NCBI GenBank assembly: GCA_944320595.1
Contig: CALUIB010000007.1
Span: 1 to 64,000, forward strand
Source: an uncultured Muribaculaceae bacterium
GTDB taxonomy: Bacteria > Bacteroidota > Bacteroidia > Bacteroidales > Muribaculaceae
DNA: 64,000 bases
Direction: 5' to 3'
This document shows positions 47,213-56,130 of this stretch, one piece after another. Positions within the stretch are counted from its first letter, which is position 1, and the number at the start of each line of letters is the position of its first letter. The notes below the pieces were generated by a model. That model worked only from the letters and a program-made list of their open reading frames with translations. It made no database searches and had not been told where the DNA came from. The position numbers and the translations under genes are program-made.

Positions 47213-47775
47213 TCAACAAGTTTCTTCACTGCCCGGCCTCGGTGGCTTATGGCATTCTTCTGCTCGTGCGTCATTTCGGCAAACGACAGCCCGCCGCCGT
47301 CCACAGGCTCGAAGATGCTGTCATACCCGAAACCGTCGGTTCCACGCCGCTCGGCGAGTATCACTCCTTGCACCTCGCCTTCAAATGTAGTGGTGCTATC
47401 GCCCAAGCACAAGGCAATGACAGTGACAAAACGTGCCCGGCGGTCGGTCTGCCCATCCATCAGCCGCAGCACCTTGTCGATGTTGCGCTCACTGTTGCAA
47501 TCCTCTCCGGCAAAGCGAGCCGAATACACACCCGGCGCACCATCCAGCGCGTCAATCATCAGCCCGGTGTCGTCGGCAAAGCAGTCATAACCGTAATGCT
47601 CCTTCACATACCGAGCCTTGATAAGCGCATTGCCCTCGATGGTGTCGGCATCCTCCACAATATCATCGTGGCAGCCTATCTCGGCAAGACCGAGTACCTT
47701 TATATCCTTTCCCGCAAGCATCTCTTGCAGCTCGCGCAATTTGTTCTTGTTGTTGGTTGCAAAAACTATTTCCAT
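47194..47775 (-). CDS. rdgB: XTP/dITP diphosphatase (RdgB/HAM1)
   Basis: House-cleaning pyrophosphatase that removes deaminated purine nucleotides (XTP, ITP, dITP) from the pool. The 193-residue protein begins MEIVFATNNKNKLRE, has the DDTGLMIDAL and PGVYSARFAG blocks, and ends with ISHRGRAVKKL, all signatures of the family. ATG 47775 is used rather than an upstream GTG that would overlap the porin gene. It follows the FadL-type gene by eight bases. Confidence 0.95.
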   Translation of the reverse strand: MEIVFATNNKNKLRELQEMLAGKDIKVLGLAEIGCHDDIVEDADTIEGNALIKARYVKEHYGYDCFADDTGLMIDALDGAPGVYSARFAGEDCNSERNIDKVLRLMDGQTDRRARFVTVIALCLGDSTTTFEGEVQGVILAERRGTDGFGYDSIFEPVDGGGLSFAEMTHEQKNAISHRGRAVKKLVDYLLAQ

Positions 47776-47783
47776 AAGTGGTA

Positions 47784-49415
47784 TCAAAATCTTATTCCCA
47801 GCGTCCACACTATCTGGTTGTCGTAATTGTTGATTCGCGCACGAGGCGACAAGTCATATCCGCCATCGGTATAATACACCGGCGAATAGGCATGATAGTC
47901 TGTTTGTCGGTCACGGTGAACGAAAGCCAGATCGGTATAGAACCGCTTGTACTTATATCCAAGTCCGAATGTAATGTGTTGCACATTGTTTTCAGTCTCG
48001 TAGCTTGCCGGCATGAGCGTGGTATATACATAATCGAGGTCGTTGCACACACGGTCGGTTGAACCCGATGTCTGGTATGAATAACCTGCCCTTACGCTGA
48101 AATTATTGGTAATCCTGTATTCGGCTCCCACCTTGAATATGTGCGATGCCTTGTAGTAGTTATCGACATCGGTATTCAAGTCATAAAAGTCGTTGCCGTA
48201 ATCATCTTCGGCCTCCATCGTCTGGTTGCCCACATATTCATAGTCGAAACTCAATATGCCCCTTCCGCCAAGCACAGCCGCAGCACTGGCCACAAACCGC
48301 CAAGGAGTGCGTAAGTTGTAGTTAAATTCCGAAACATAACCGTCGTCGGTAAACGCATCACCGCTATAGGCAAACCCATCGGCCTCGTAACTAAAACGGG
48401 TGTCGGCATAATACTCATTGCGCAGCGAGTAATAAGTTGGCGTGTGGAATGCAAAGCCAAGCCGCAACTCATTTATCGGTTTCAATATCACGCCAAGGTT
48501 GAAGTTTACCCCCGTGCCAGTGGTGCGGCTGTAATTATGCACCTCATAGTCGGCCACACCCTGCCTTATTTCTTCATAGCTATTGCCATTGACAAGATCC
48601 TGGTATGATACCGACACGTATGCACCTTGCAGGTTTTCACCATAGTACGTGTCAATGTTGTGTTCTATCGAACTAATCCCCAAGCTCATGCCCCAATAAA
48701 GGATATTCGACACATTGCCGCCGAAATTGAAAGTGAAATCATCAATCCCACCCGACTCGAATGTCTCAAACGTGGCCGCGCCGCTGGTGCCGTCGCCCCA
48801 CAAGCCTTGGAACTGGCCATCCACCACATTGGTCATGTAGGAATTAAATGCCAATATGTCCATCCAGCCCGCATTGCCGTCAAGGTACGGATTGTAACCC
48901 GTGTAATAACTGTCGTAGGTTAAATCGTCGGCAGTAATGCCGCTTGATGCCGAAGTTCCGGCGACAAAATTTGTAAACGAGTTTGTCAGGTTCTTAATCA
49001 CCCCACGGTAGTGGCGGTTAAACGATGCAGCACGATTATAAGTAAAGCCCCAGTTTATATTGGGCATAACATCGGAATCGAGCCGTAATGCCCCCACGTA
49101 ACCAGCATTGTTACAGTAAAACTTGAACCTGTCGGTCGCAACACTTGTACCGGCACTCTCGGCAGTGGTGCTGCCTATATCGAAATCGAGCGTGACACCG
49201 ACATCCGAACTGCGGTAAATCCCTATGCCGCCAGGATTGAGGTTAATGGCCGACAAGTCACCACCGAGCGCACCAAATGCCCCGGCCATCGACATATACC
49301 GTGCCGTGCCGCGCATTTCGCGTTGCGAAAATTGATAAATGTCGAATGCCGACTGCCCCATCACCGTTGCCGCCGGCAACAGCAATAAAGAATATGCTAA
49401 TATCGTCTTTTTCAT
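47784..49415 (-). CDS. FadL/OmpP1-type outer-membrane porin
   Basis: A 543-residue outer-membrane barrel of the OmpP1/FadL/TodX family that carries hydrophobic compounds. After a signal peptide (about residues 1-20, ending TVMGQ) the N-terminal hatch-like phrase GTARYMSMAGAFGALGGDLSA and INLNPGGIGIYR are characteristic. The protein ends WTLGIRF with a terminal aromatic. The preferred start is ATG 49415; longer alternatives extend into the next gene. It lies 93 bases downstream of the 496-residue secreted protein gene. Confidence 0.88.
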   Translation of the reverse strand: MKKTILAYSLLLLPAATVMGQSAFDIYQFSQREMRGTARYMSMAGAFGALGGDLSAINLNPGGIGIYRSSDVGVTLDFDIGSTTAESAGTSVATDRFKFYCNNAGYVGALRLDSDVMPNINWGFTYNRAASFNRHYRGVIKNLTNSFTNFVAGTSASSGITADDLTYDSYYTGYNPYLDGNAGWMDILAFNSYMTNVVDGQFQGLWGDGTSGAATFETFESGGIDDFTFNFGGNVSNILYWGMSLGISSIEHNIDTYYGENLQGAYVSVSYQDLVNGNSYEEIRQGVADYEVHNYSRTTGTGVNFNLGVILKPINELRLGFAFHTPTYYSLRNEYYADTRFSYEADGFAYSGDAFTDDGYVSEFNYNLRTPWRFVASAAAVLGGRGILSFDYEYVGNQTMEAEDDYGNDFYDLNTDVDNYYKASHIFKVGAEYRITNNFSVRAGYSYQTSGSTDRVCNDLDYVYTTLMPASYETENNVQHITFGLGYKYKRFYTDLAFVHRDRQTDYHAYSPVYYTDGGYDLSPRARINNYDNQIVWTLGIRF

Positions 49416-49508
49416 AATAAAATGCCTTGTTTGTATTTTAAACCATGTGCCGCCACACACATTGCGGACGGCACAAACGCGTTTTTTATCACTTTGAGCC
49501 AACGGGCA

Positions 49509-50999
49509 TTACCTGCGACCCCGTCCACCGCCGCCGCCACGCACTGCCCCTCCGCCGCGCGAATATCCGCTGCTGCGCGAAGTCGAGCGATAGCTGCTGC
49601 CGCTGCTACGGTTGTAAGATGACGTGCTGCGCGACGTAGAACGGTAAGTCGATGTATTGCGACTGCGATTATAGCTCGGCGACGCAGAGCGATAAGTCGA
49701 TGTGCCGCGGCTGTTATTGCGGTAATAAGATGTGCCGCGGCTTGTCGAGCGGTAACCAGTCCTACCGGTGCCGAACGTCGATGTCTGGCTGTTCATTGCC
49801 GGGCGTCGGTTAAGCTGATTTGTGCGCCGCACCGATGTCGTGGCAGCATTGTTGCGCACTGTCGAAGCGGCCTGCCTGCGCACACCTGTCGTTGACGCGG
49901 TGTTGCGGTTTATGCGGTTGGTTGTCACGGCATTCACCCGATTGCCAGTAGCCAAGTTCACACGGTTGCTTGTCACGGCACCCACACGGTTGCCTGTTGT
50001 AAACTTGCTCGTTGATGCATTTACCCTGTTCACGCGAGCCTTGTAGCGATTTATCGAATTATTGGCAATGGCACTGCTACCGTTAAGCCTGCGTGTGGCA
50101 TTGGCCGATGTCACGGCTTGGCGGCGCACCGATTGCGACGAGCCACCCACGCGCCCAGTTTGGGCAAGTTGCCTGCGAGTCCCGGCTCCGGCAGCCACAC
50201 GCCTGCTGCCACTACGAGTTGCCCCGGCAGCATATCCGCGATGCCCGGTGTTGGCGTACAAGCGGCGACCTCCAGCCGTGTAACGCCTGCTTGGCGCAGG
50301 AGTCCACCAGCCGCCATGGTAATGATGGTGATGATGGTAAGCATAGTACGGGCCGCCCCAACCCCAGCCCCAATATGGGCGGTACCACGACGAATAATAC
50401 CAGTAAGGGCGGTAATACCACGGGTCGTAATACCATGGATCGAACCACGGGTCATACACGCTCAATCCCCAGCCCCATGTATTGAACGACACTGTGGCAC
50501 CCCACGGGCTTACGTATGCCGTAGTGGGTGTGCCGACGATTATGTTCACGTCGGGTCGAGTATATACATACAAGTCAACAGCATCAGAATCTTCCGACTC
50601 AGCTATCACATCGGGATTGTGGAAACGCCTTATGCGCTCGGTGTATTGAAACGCATCACCGCCACCGGCGAGAGTAGAATCCACACTCACCGTGTCGCCG
50701 ACGGCATTCTGCGCAAGCAGGTCGCCACTGCCGATGTGGCGGTTATACTCGTCCACGTTGCGCAAGTCCACCACATTGTCTTCCCAGCCTTGCGGCACCT
50801 GGTCGGCAGTGTAATAGTCGGCAATCACATCGTCGTCATGCACTGTCGTCGTCACCGCAGGCTCGGGTTCCTCAACTCTTGCAGCCGCCTTCTCCTGCTG
50901 CTGCGAGCTGTCGTAATAAATATCGTCGTAGTCCTGCGCAGCCACCGTGGCCGACAACAGGCACGATAAACCAATTATTGTAAAAAGCCGTAGTTTCAT
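49509..50999 (-). CDS. Secreted aromatic- and arginine-rich repetitive protein
   Basis: A 496-residue protein of unrecognised family. After a signal peptide (1-21) there is an acidic part (about 22-150), then a remarkable block at 164-232 composed almost only of W, Y, P, G and H, ending with a run of five His, and finally about 260 residues rich in Arg, Ser, Thr, Asn and Gly, with repeated RVNxxT and TSTYRS-type units and a closing GGGGG-RGRR. Basic tail and aromatic block suggest binding to an anionic surface or assembly at the envelope; this is only a guess. Confidence 0.75.
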   Translation of the reverse strand: MKLRLFTIIGLSCLLSATVAAQDYDDIYYDSSQQQEKAAARVEEPEPAVTTTVHDDDVIADYYTADQVPQGWEDNVVDLRNVDEYNRHIGSGDLLAQNAVGDTVSVDSTLAGGGDAFQYTERIRRFHNPDVIAESEDSDAVDLYVYTRPDVNIIVGTPTTAYVSPWGATVSFNTWGWGLSVYDPWFDPWYYDPWYYRPYWYYSSWYRPYWGWGWGGPYYAYHHHHHYHGGWWTPAPSRRYTAGGRRLYANTGHRGYAAGATRSGSRRVAAGAGTRRQLAQTGRVGGSSQSVRRQAVTSANATRRLNGSSAIANNSINRYKARVNRVNASTSKFTTGNRVGAVTSNRVNLATGNRVNAVTTNRINRNTASTTGVRRQAASTVRNNAATTSVRRTNQLNRRPAMNSQTSTFGTGRTGYRSTSRGTSYYRNNSRGTSTYRSASPSYNRSRNTSTYRSTSRSTSSYNRSSGSSYRSTSRSSGYSRGGGAVRGGGGGRGRR

Positions 51000-51081
51000 A
51001 ACAGTATTCTCCTTCTTTTTCTATTAGATATGCAATCCTGCAACAAGTTTAATTTATAAGGACATAAAATTAGCTAATTGT

Positions 51082-51112
51082 TTTGTAATGACAACATAAA
51101 GTGGTATATTTG
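51082..51112 (+). promoter_or_regulatory. Promoter of the lipoprotein-DUF5723-dus operon
   Basis: TTTG at 51082-51085, 19 bases, then TATATTTG at 51105-51112 form a complete Bacteroidota promoter. The leader to ATG 51206 is about 85 nt. Confidence 0.75.
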
Positions 51113-51205
51113 TAGCATAATTTGGCATATCTTAACAAAGCGAAGAGGAGGATTACACCCAAATTATTTGACAAATAGTGACTTATTTTCAATTATTATA
51201 TAAGT

Positions 51206-52900
51206 ATGATTAAACCTACACGTATCCTATCCTGCGCGGCAGTGCTGTCGGCATTATGCCTCGCTGCCTGCGACGAAGAGTACGACCTGTCGAAAGACAT
51301 CAACACTGACATCCAAATTGGGAACCAGTTCAGAATCCCAGCAGGACGTACCGACACCATCTATGTGAGCCGCATCATCGAAGAGTCGGAGACACTGACC
51401 GAGAACAACGGCATTTACGAAGTGTCCTCCAAGGGGAACACCGTCACCCACATCGACCCATTCGACGAAGTGGAAATCCACAATTTCACCCCGGAGCTTG
51501 AAAATGTGCGCATCGACATTCCACAAAGAGGCTCAGTGCCAAGCGGAACCGTGGTCGATACCGAGCAACTGAAATCGTCGGGCAACTATGGCATCGACGA
51601 GGAACTGCCTCAAGAAGTGGTGGAACTTTATTGCGCCGACTTCAAAGGAGGAACTGCACCCACATATCTGAAACTATCGGTCAATGCACTTCCCGAAGGG
51701 GTAGAATCAGTCACGCTAAGCGACCTTGTAATGACTTTCCCCGACTTTATACACCTCACCGATGGTAGCAACCAATTCCATATCGACCAGGTGGAACTTG
51801 ACGCAACCAACCTTAGCTCAACATATACCATCAACGTAGAAATGCTCGAATTGGGACACGACGAGCAAGAGCGTTACATCATCAACGGTGCCAATGGCCG
51901 CAAGCACCTTGTTATCAACGACGCCCTCGAAATCACTGCAAATACATCGATGACGCTTGGCGGCAACATCTCGGCGCAATACGTGGAAGTGATATTTGAA
52001 TACTACATGGACTCCGAAACTACCAACTTTAACAGTATAGCCGGACTGTTCACAACCACGGCCAACATCAGCTCAAACATTGCAATCAACGACATCCCCG
52101 ACTTCCTGCGCAACGGAAACACACAACTGTCGCCACAAGAAGTGTATGTTTACCTCGATTTGGACAACACCGTCAACGTATCGGGGAATTTGTCGCTCGA
52201 CATGACTTCGACCAGCACCACGCAGTCGGGCCAAGCCTCGGCAAGCATCGAGGTGGAACCGGCCACGATGAACAATATCCTCATCAGCAACTTCAATGCC
52301 TCGGTTCCCGGCTACACCACAGTCGAGGAACCGTCATTGGCCAACCTGTTCCAGTTTGTTCCCGACAACATAAGCATCGCCTCCGACGACCTCGTGTTTA
52401 CGAGCACCGACAACTCGCAAATGATAGAGCTTGGCCGCGGATATGACATCACCGCCGACTACCGCGCCGTAGTGCCATTCAAATTCAACAACCTGAACAT
52501 CGAATACACCGACACAATAGACAACCTGCTATCCGACCTCGAAGACGTGGCCGACAAGACCGACCGACTGATTGCTCGCGGCGTGGGCGTGACGAACATT
52601 CCCACCGACTTGGTTGCATCGGTAAAGTTATACGACATATACGGCAACGAGCTCAACGGCATCGACGTAGATTTGTCGAAATTTCGTTTAACCGCAGCAC
52701 CCGACGGGGGGGAATCGACCAACGAGATGGAAATGATACTCACCGAGCGCGAAGGTTCCGACGACTTTGAACGATTAGAAGAAATCGTTTTCACCATCAA
52801 TGCGGCAACCACCGAGAACATCACGCTGCGGCCAAGCCAATACTTGGTCATCAAAGACATTTTCATAGAAATACCCGACGGAATTAAACTGACTTTATAA
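51206..52900 (+). CDS. Lipoprotein of unknown function, beta-rich
   Basis: A 564-residue exported lipoprotein. The signal peptide ends with lipobox LAAC (Cys22) followed by DEEYD. The mature part is acidic, beta-rich and contains repeated segments of the type (N/S)ISLDMTSTSTT and ANISSNIAIN, suggesting stacked beta-sandwich domains. I do not recognise a named family. It is followed after 20 bases by the DUF5723 gene, and the two look like a lipoprotein plus outer-membrane-barrel pair. Promoter and spacing show it leads a three-gene operon with dus. Confidence 0.75.
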   Translation: MIKPTRILSCAAVLSALCLAACDEEYDLSKDINTDIQIGNQFRIPAGRTDTIYVSRIIEESETLTENNGIYEVSSKGNTVTHIDPFDEVEIHNFTPELENVRIDIPQRGSVPSGTVVDTEQLKSSGNYGIDEELPQEVVELYCADFKGGTAPTYLKLSVNALPEGVESVTLSDLVMTFPDFIHLTDGSNQFHIDQVELDATNLSSTYTINVEMLELGHDEQERYIINGANGRKHLVINDALEITANTSMTLGGNISAQYVEVIFEYYMDSETTNFNSIAGLFTTTANISSNIAINDIPDFLRNGNTQLSPQEVYVYLDLDNTVNVSGNLSLDMTSTSTTQSGQASASIEVEPATMNNILISNFNASVPGYTTVEEPSLANLFQFVPDNISIASDDLVFTSTDNSQMIELGRGYDITADYRAVVPFKFNNLNIEYTDTIDNLLSDLEDVADKTDRLIARGVGVTNIPTDLVASVKLYDIYGNELNGIDVDLSKFRLTAAPDGGESTNEMEMILTEREGSDDFERLEEIVFTINAATTENITLRPSQYLVIKDIFIEIPDGIKLTL

Positions 52901-52920
52901 CCCCCACTCACCTGAAAATC

Positions 52921-54279
52921 ATGAACCAATTCAGAAAATATATATTGGTGGCCGCAGCACTGCTCGTTGCCACCGCAGCCAGCTCACAAACGCTCAACTC
53001 GCTATACTTCCTCGAAGGGAACAACCAGCGTCACCGCCTAAACCCGGCATTCACGTCGGAACGCGGTTTTGTGACTTTCCCGCTACTTGGCAACTTAAAT
53101 CCCACGCTCAATTCCAACATCGGCTTGGGGACAGTCCTTTACCCACAAGGCGACGAAATGGTGACATTCATGCACCCGTCTATTTCAAATGCCGAAGCCA
53201 TGGCAAAATTCAAGTCGATGAATGTGCTTGAGTTCGACCTCAACCTCGACATCTTGACCGTCGGGTTCAACGCCTGGGGCGGCTCAAACACCATAGGCCT
53301 GTCTTTGCGCAGCCAAAGCGGATTCTACCTGCCTAAAGGCATTTTCCAATTCATGAAAGAGGGGCAAACTGCATCGGAGCAGGAATACAATATCGATGAC
53401 CTGGGCGCACAATCGCAAAACTACGTTGAACTGGCACTGGGTCATTCACACAAAATCACCGACAAGCTATCGGTAGGTGCCAAGGTGAAAGTGCTTGTGG
53501 GCGCACTCTATGCAAAGGCAAGTGCCGAAAATATGCGCATCTATATGTCGGACAACGAGTGGCGAATCACCGAGCGCAGCCGCCTAATCACCTCGAAAGG
53601 CATCAACTACGAATTCGACGAAGACGGCTACCTTTCCGACTTCGACTTCAGCAACTTCGGCGTGGCAGGCTACGGCTTGGGATTCGACCTCGGTACCGTT
53701 TACCGCATCAATGATGCCGCCACAGTGTCGCTGGCTATTACCGACATAGGTTTCATTTCATGGAAAGACTGCTCGGTGGCAAGGAATAACAACGAGGAAT
53801 TCGTATATAACGGGTTCGACAACATCGGTGCCGAGGACAACCCCGACGGCAGCAACGATTTTGAAGATGCTGCCGATGAACTGGGCGACAGTGCAGAAGG
53901 GTTGATAAACTTCAAGGATGATGGCAAGCAGGGCCACACTTCGTCGTTATACACCACAATCCGCGCGGCAGGCGAATACGGCTTGCTTAAGAACAAAATC
54001 TCATTCGGCGCACTGTTCACAATGCGTGTAGGCACTCCGCGTGTATATACCGAAGGCATGATTACGGCCAACTTCCGCCCCACTGGGTGGTTCAACGCCG
54101 CAATCAACGGCTCATTCTCCAACGTGCGCAGCTCGATGGGCGCAGTGCTCAACTTCCACCCACGTGCCGTGAACTTTTTCATAGGAACTGACTACATTAT
54201 TGCAAAATTCAGCAAACAAGTAATTCCAGTAAATGCCGCAAAATTCAATTTTGCAATGGGATTGAGCTTCAACATCTGA
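52921..54279 (+). CDS. DUF5723 family outer-membrane protein
   Basis: A 452-residue exported protein recognised as DUF5723, a family of unknown function in Bacteroidota. The signal peptide ends at ASSQ (about residue 22). Amphipathic strands rich in aromatics and Gly run through the sequence and the C-terminus FNFAMGLSFNI has the terminal hydrophobic residue of a barrel. The opening phrase LEGNNQRHRLNPAF resembles the PorV/FadL-like proteins that sit at the secretion machinery. Its stop overlaps the dus start as TGATG. Confidence 0.8.
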   Translation: MNQFRKYILVAAALLVATAASSQTLNSLYFLEGNNQRHRLNPAFTSERGFVTFPLLGNLNPTLNSNIGLGTVLYPQGDEMVTFMHPSISNAEAMAKFKSMNVLEFDLNLDILTVGFNAWGGSNTIGLSLRSQSGFYLPKGIFQFMKEGQTASEQEYNIDDLGAQSQNYVELALGHSHKITDKLSVGAKVKVLVGALYAKASAENMRIYMSDNEWRITERSRLITSKGINYEFDEDGYLSDFDFSNFGVAGYGLGFDLGTVYRINDAATVSLAITDIGFISWKDCSVARNNNEEFVYNGFDNIGAEDNPDGSNDFEDAADELGDSAEGLINFKDDGKQGHTSSLYTTIRAAGEYGLLKNKISFGALFTMRVGTPRVYTEGMITANFRPTGWFNAAINGSFSNVRSSMGAVLNFHPRAVNFFIGTDYIIAKFSKQVIPVNAAKFNFAMGLSFNI

Positions 54280-55298
54280 TGAAAATATTTTCAGCACCCC
54301 TGCAGGGTTACACCGATTGTGCCTGGCGAAATGCCCATGCACAGGTATTCGCCGGCACAATCGACCGTTATTATGCCCCCTTCATTCGCCTTGAGAAGGG
54401 GGATTTTCGCAATAAGGACTTGCGCGACATTGCACCGCAGGCCAACACGGGCTACCGCCTTGTGCCACAAGCAATAGCCTGCCCAGCCGAACAGTTGGTC
54501 CTCATAGTCGAGAAGATAGCATCGATGGGATATGGCGAAATTGACATAAACATGGGATGCCCCTTTCCCCCTGTCGTTAAACGGCATTGGGGAGCAGGAA
54601 TGCTTCCCTACCCCGAAGAAGTAGCCTCGATGCTTGACACTCTAAAGCATTTCCCAGGCATAAAGTTCTCGGTAAAAATGAGATTAGGAGTGGAAAATGC
54701 CGACGAATGGAGGGAACTGATGCCAATGCTGACCGATGCCAACCTTGCCCACGTGACAATGCATCCACGCACTGCACGGCAACAATATGGCGGAACCACC
54801 GACATGGGACAATTCGCCCGTTTCTGCAACGCAGCCACATTTCCGGTGGTTTACAATGGCGACTTATGCTCGACCAAAGACATAGAAAACATATCGGCGC
54901 ACTTTCCCTGCCTTAAAGCTGTGATGATAGGTCGCGGACTGCTGCGCAACCCGGCATTGCCCTGCGATGTCCACACTACAGATCCCTGGCAAAAGGCGAT
55001 AGCACTGCACGACTTGCTGCTCAACCATTACAGCAAGCACCTTTCAGGCGATTCACACTTGTTAATGAAAATGAAGTCGCTATGGGAATTTTTCCTTGCC
55101 GACACAGGCGACAAGAAATGCCGAAAAAAGATACTCAAAAGCACATCAATCGAAAAATACCGCCTTGCGGTGAACGACTTTTTGGCAGTCGCTCAGCGAG
55201 TGACGATTTTCTTCCAACAGAGCACAAGAAAAACTACCGTGGCAACCATGCTCACGAACGCCGCCACGGGAAATTCTCCGTCGGCAGGAACACCGTAA
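54279..55298 (+). CDS. dus: tRNA-dihydrouridine synthase
   Basis: FMN-dependent enzyme that reduces uridine to dihydrouridine in the D-loop of tRNAs. The 339 residues show the N-terminal SAPLQGYTD, the catalytic Cys94 in INMGCPFPPV, and KMRLG and HPRTARQQY blocks that hold FMN and substrate. The fold ends around residue 310; the last 30 residues run antisense into the CPBP gene and are of doubtful function. The start overlaps the DUF5723 stop (TGATG). Dus subfamily cannot be set. Confidence 0.93.
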   Translation: MKIFSAPLQGYTDCAWRNAHAQVFAGTIDRYYAPFIRLEKGDFRNKDLRDIAPQANTGYRLVPQAIACPAEQLVLIVEKIASMGYGEIDINMGCPFPPVVKRHWGAGMLPYPEEVASMLDTLKHFPGIKFSVKMRLGVENADEWRELMPMLTDANLAHVTMHPRTARQQYGGTTDMGQFARFCNAATFPVVYNGDLCSTKDIENISAHFPCLKAVMIGRGLLRNPALPCDVHTTDPWQKAIALHDLLLNHYSKHLSGDSHLLMKMKSLWEFFLADTGDKKCRKKILKSTSIEKYRLAVNDFLAVAQRVTIFFQQSTRKTTVATMLTNAATGNSPSAGTP

Positions 55299-56065
55299 GA
55301 ATCAATATCGGCAAATGCAGGGTAATTTGCAGCCATGTACCCAAACACCACGGCAAGCGAATTGTTCAACGCATGCGCCACCACCGGCAACCATATCGAC
55401 CGTCCTTTCCAAGCAAGGTAGCCGAAAAACGCACCAAGCAGCAAGCGCGGAAAAAAGCCATAGAACTGGAAGTGCAGCGCACTGAATATCACAGCCGTCA
55501 CCCACACCGCCACATGGCCGTTTACACCACGGAGCAGGAATATACGTTGCTGAACACCACGGAAAAAAAGCTCCTCGCCAAATCCCGTCAGCACACCCAC
55601 TACCAGCACCGACACCATAAGCTGCCACACCGACTGGGAGGCAAGCAACTCGTCGGTGACGGCACGGGCCGCCGCCTCGGTGCTGCGAAACCACTGCTCA
55701 AGAGCCGAGTCGGGCAAGTCGATTGATTCATTCAAATGCACCAAGTAATTCATTGCAGGCATCGACAGCACCAATGTCCCCACCACAACAAGCACTTGCC
55801 CCCAGCCAGGCTTGCGGTCAAGCCCAAGTAAAGCCGCAGGCTGCGGCGTGATGTAATAAGCAGTCAACAAGGCAGGCAATATAAACACGCAAATATTCTG
55901 CATAGCCGACGACACATATATCAACACCGTGCGATTACCGACCGTGCCGCCAATCCACGCAGTAATAATGGTGGTAAACAACAGGCACACTATGAATGCC
56001 CCCCACAGCAGCAATATCCGCTTATAATAAGGCTCTAACTCCCTCCTATACGTCAGTTCTTCCAT
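55193..56065 (-). CDS. CPBP family intramembrane metalloprotease
   Basis: A 290-residue integral membrane protein of the CAAX-protease/bacteriocin-processing (Abi) family. About seven hydrophobic helices are seen. The conserved catalytic motifs are intact: EE at 164-165 with Arg169 in GFGEELFFRG, His198 in FSALHFQF and His231 in VVAHALNNS. These proteins cleave or protect membrane substrates, sometimes for self-immunity; the substrate here is unknown. Its 3' end overlaps the convergent dus by 106 bases. Confidence 0.9.
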   Translation of the reverse strand: MEELTYRRELEPYYKRILLLWGAFIVCLLFTTIITAWIGGTVGNRTVLIYVSSAMQNICVFILPALLTAYYITPQPAALLGLDRKPGWGQVLVVVGTLVLSMPAMNYLVHLNESIDLPDSALEQWFRSTEAAARAVTDELLASQSVWQLMVSVLVVGVLTGFGEELFFRGVQQRIFLLRGVNGHVAVWVTAVIFSALHFQFYGFFPRLLLGAFFGYLAWKGRSIWLPVVAHALNNSLAVVFGYMAANYPAFADIDSYGVPADGEFPVAAFVSMVATVVFLVLCWKKIVTR

Positions 56066-56130
56066 AAATCATTAATAATCCATGCAAATTTAGTCATAAA
56101 TAATGCAATTACATAAAACCGCAAAGCTAT

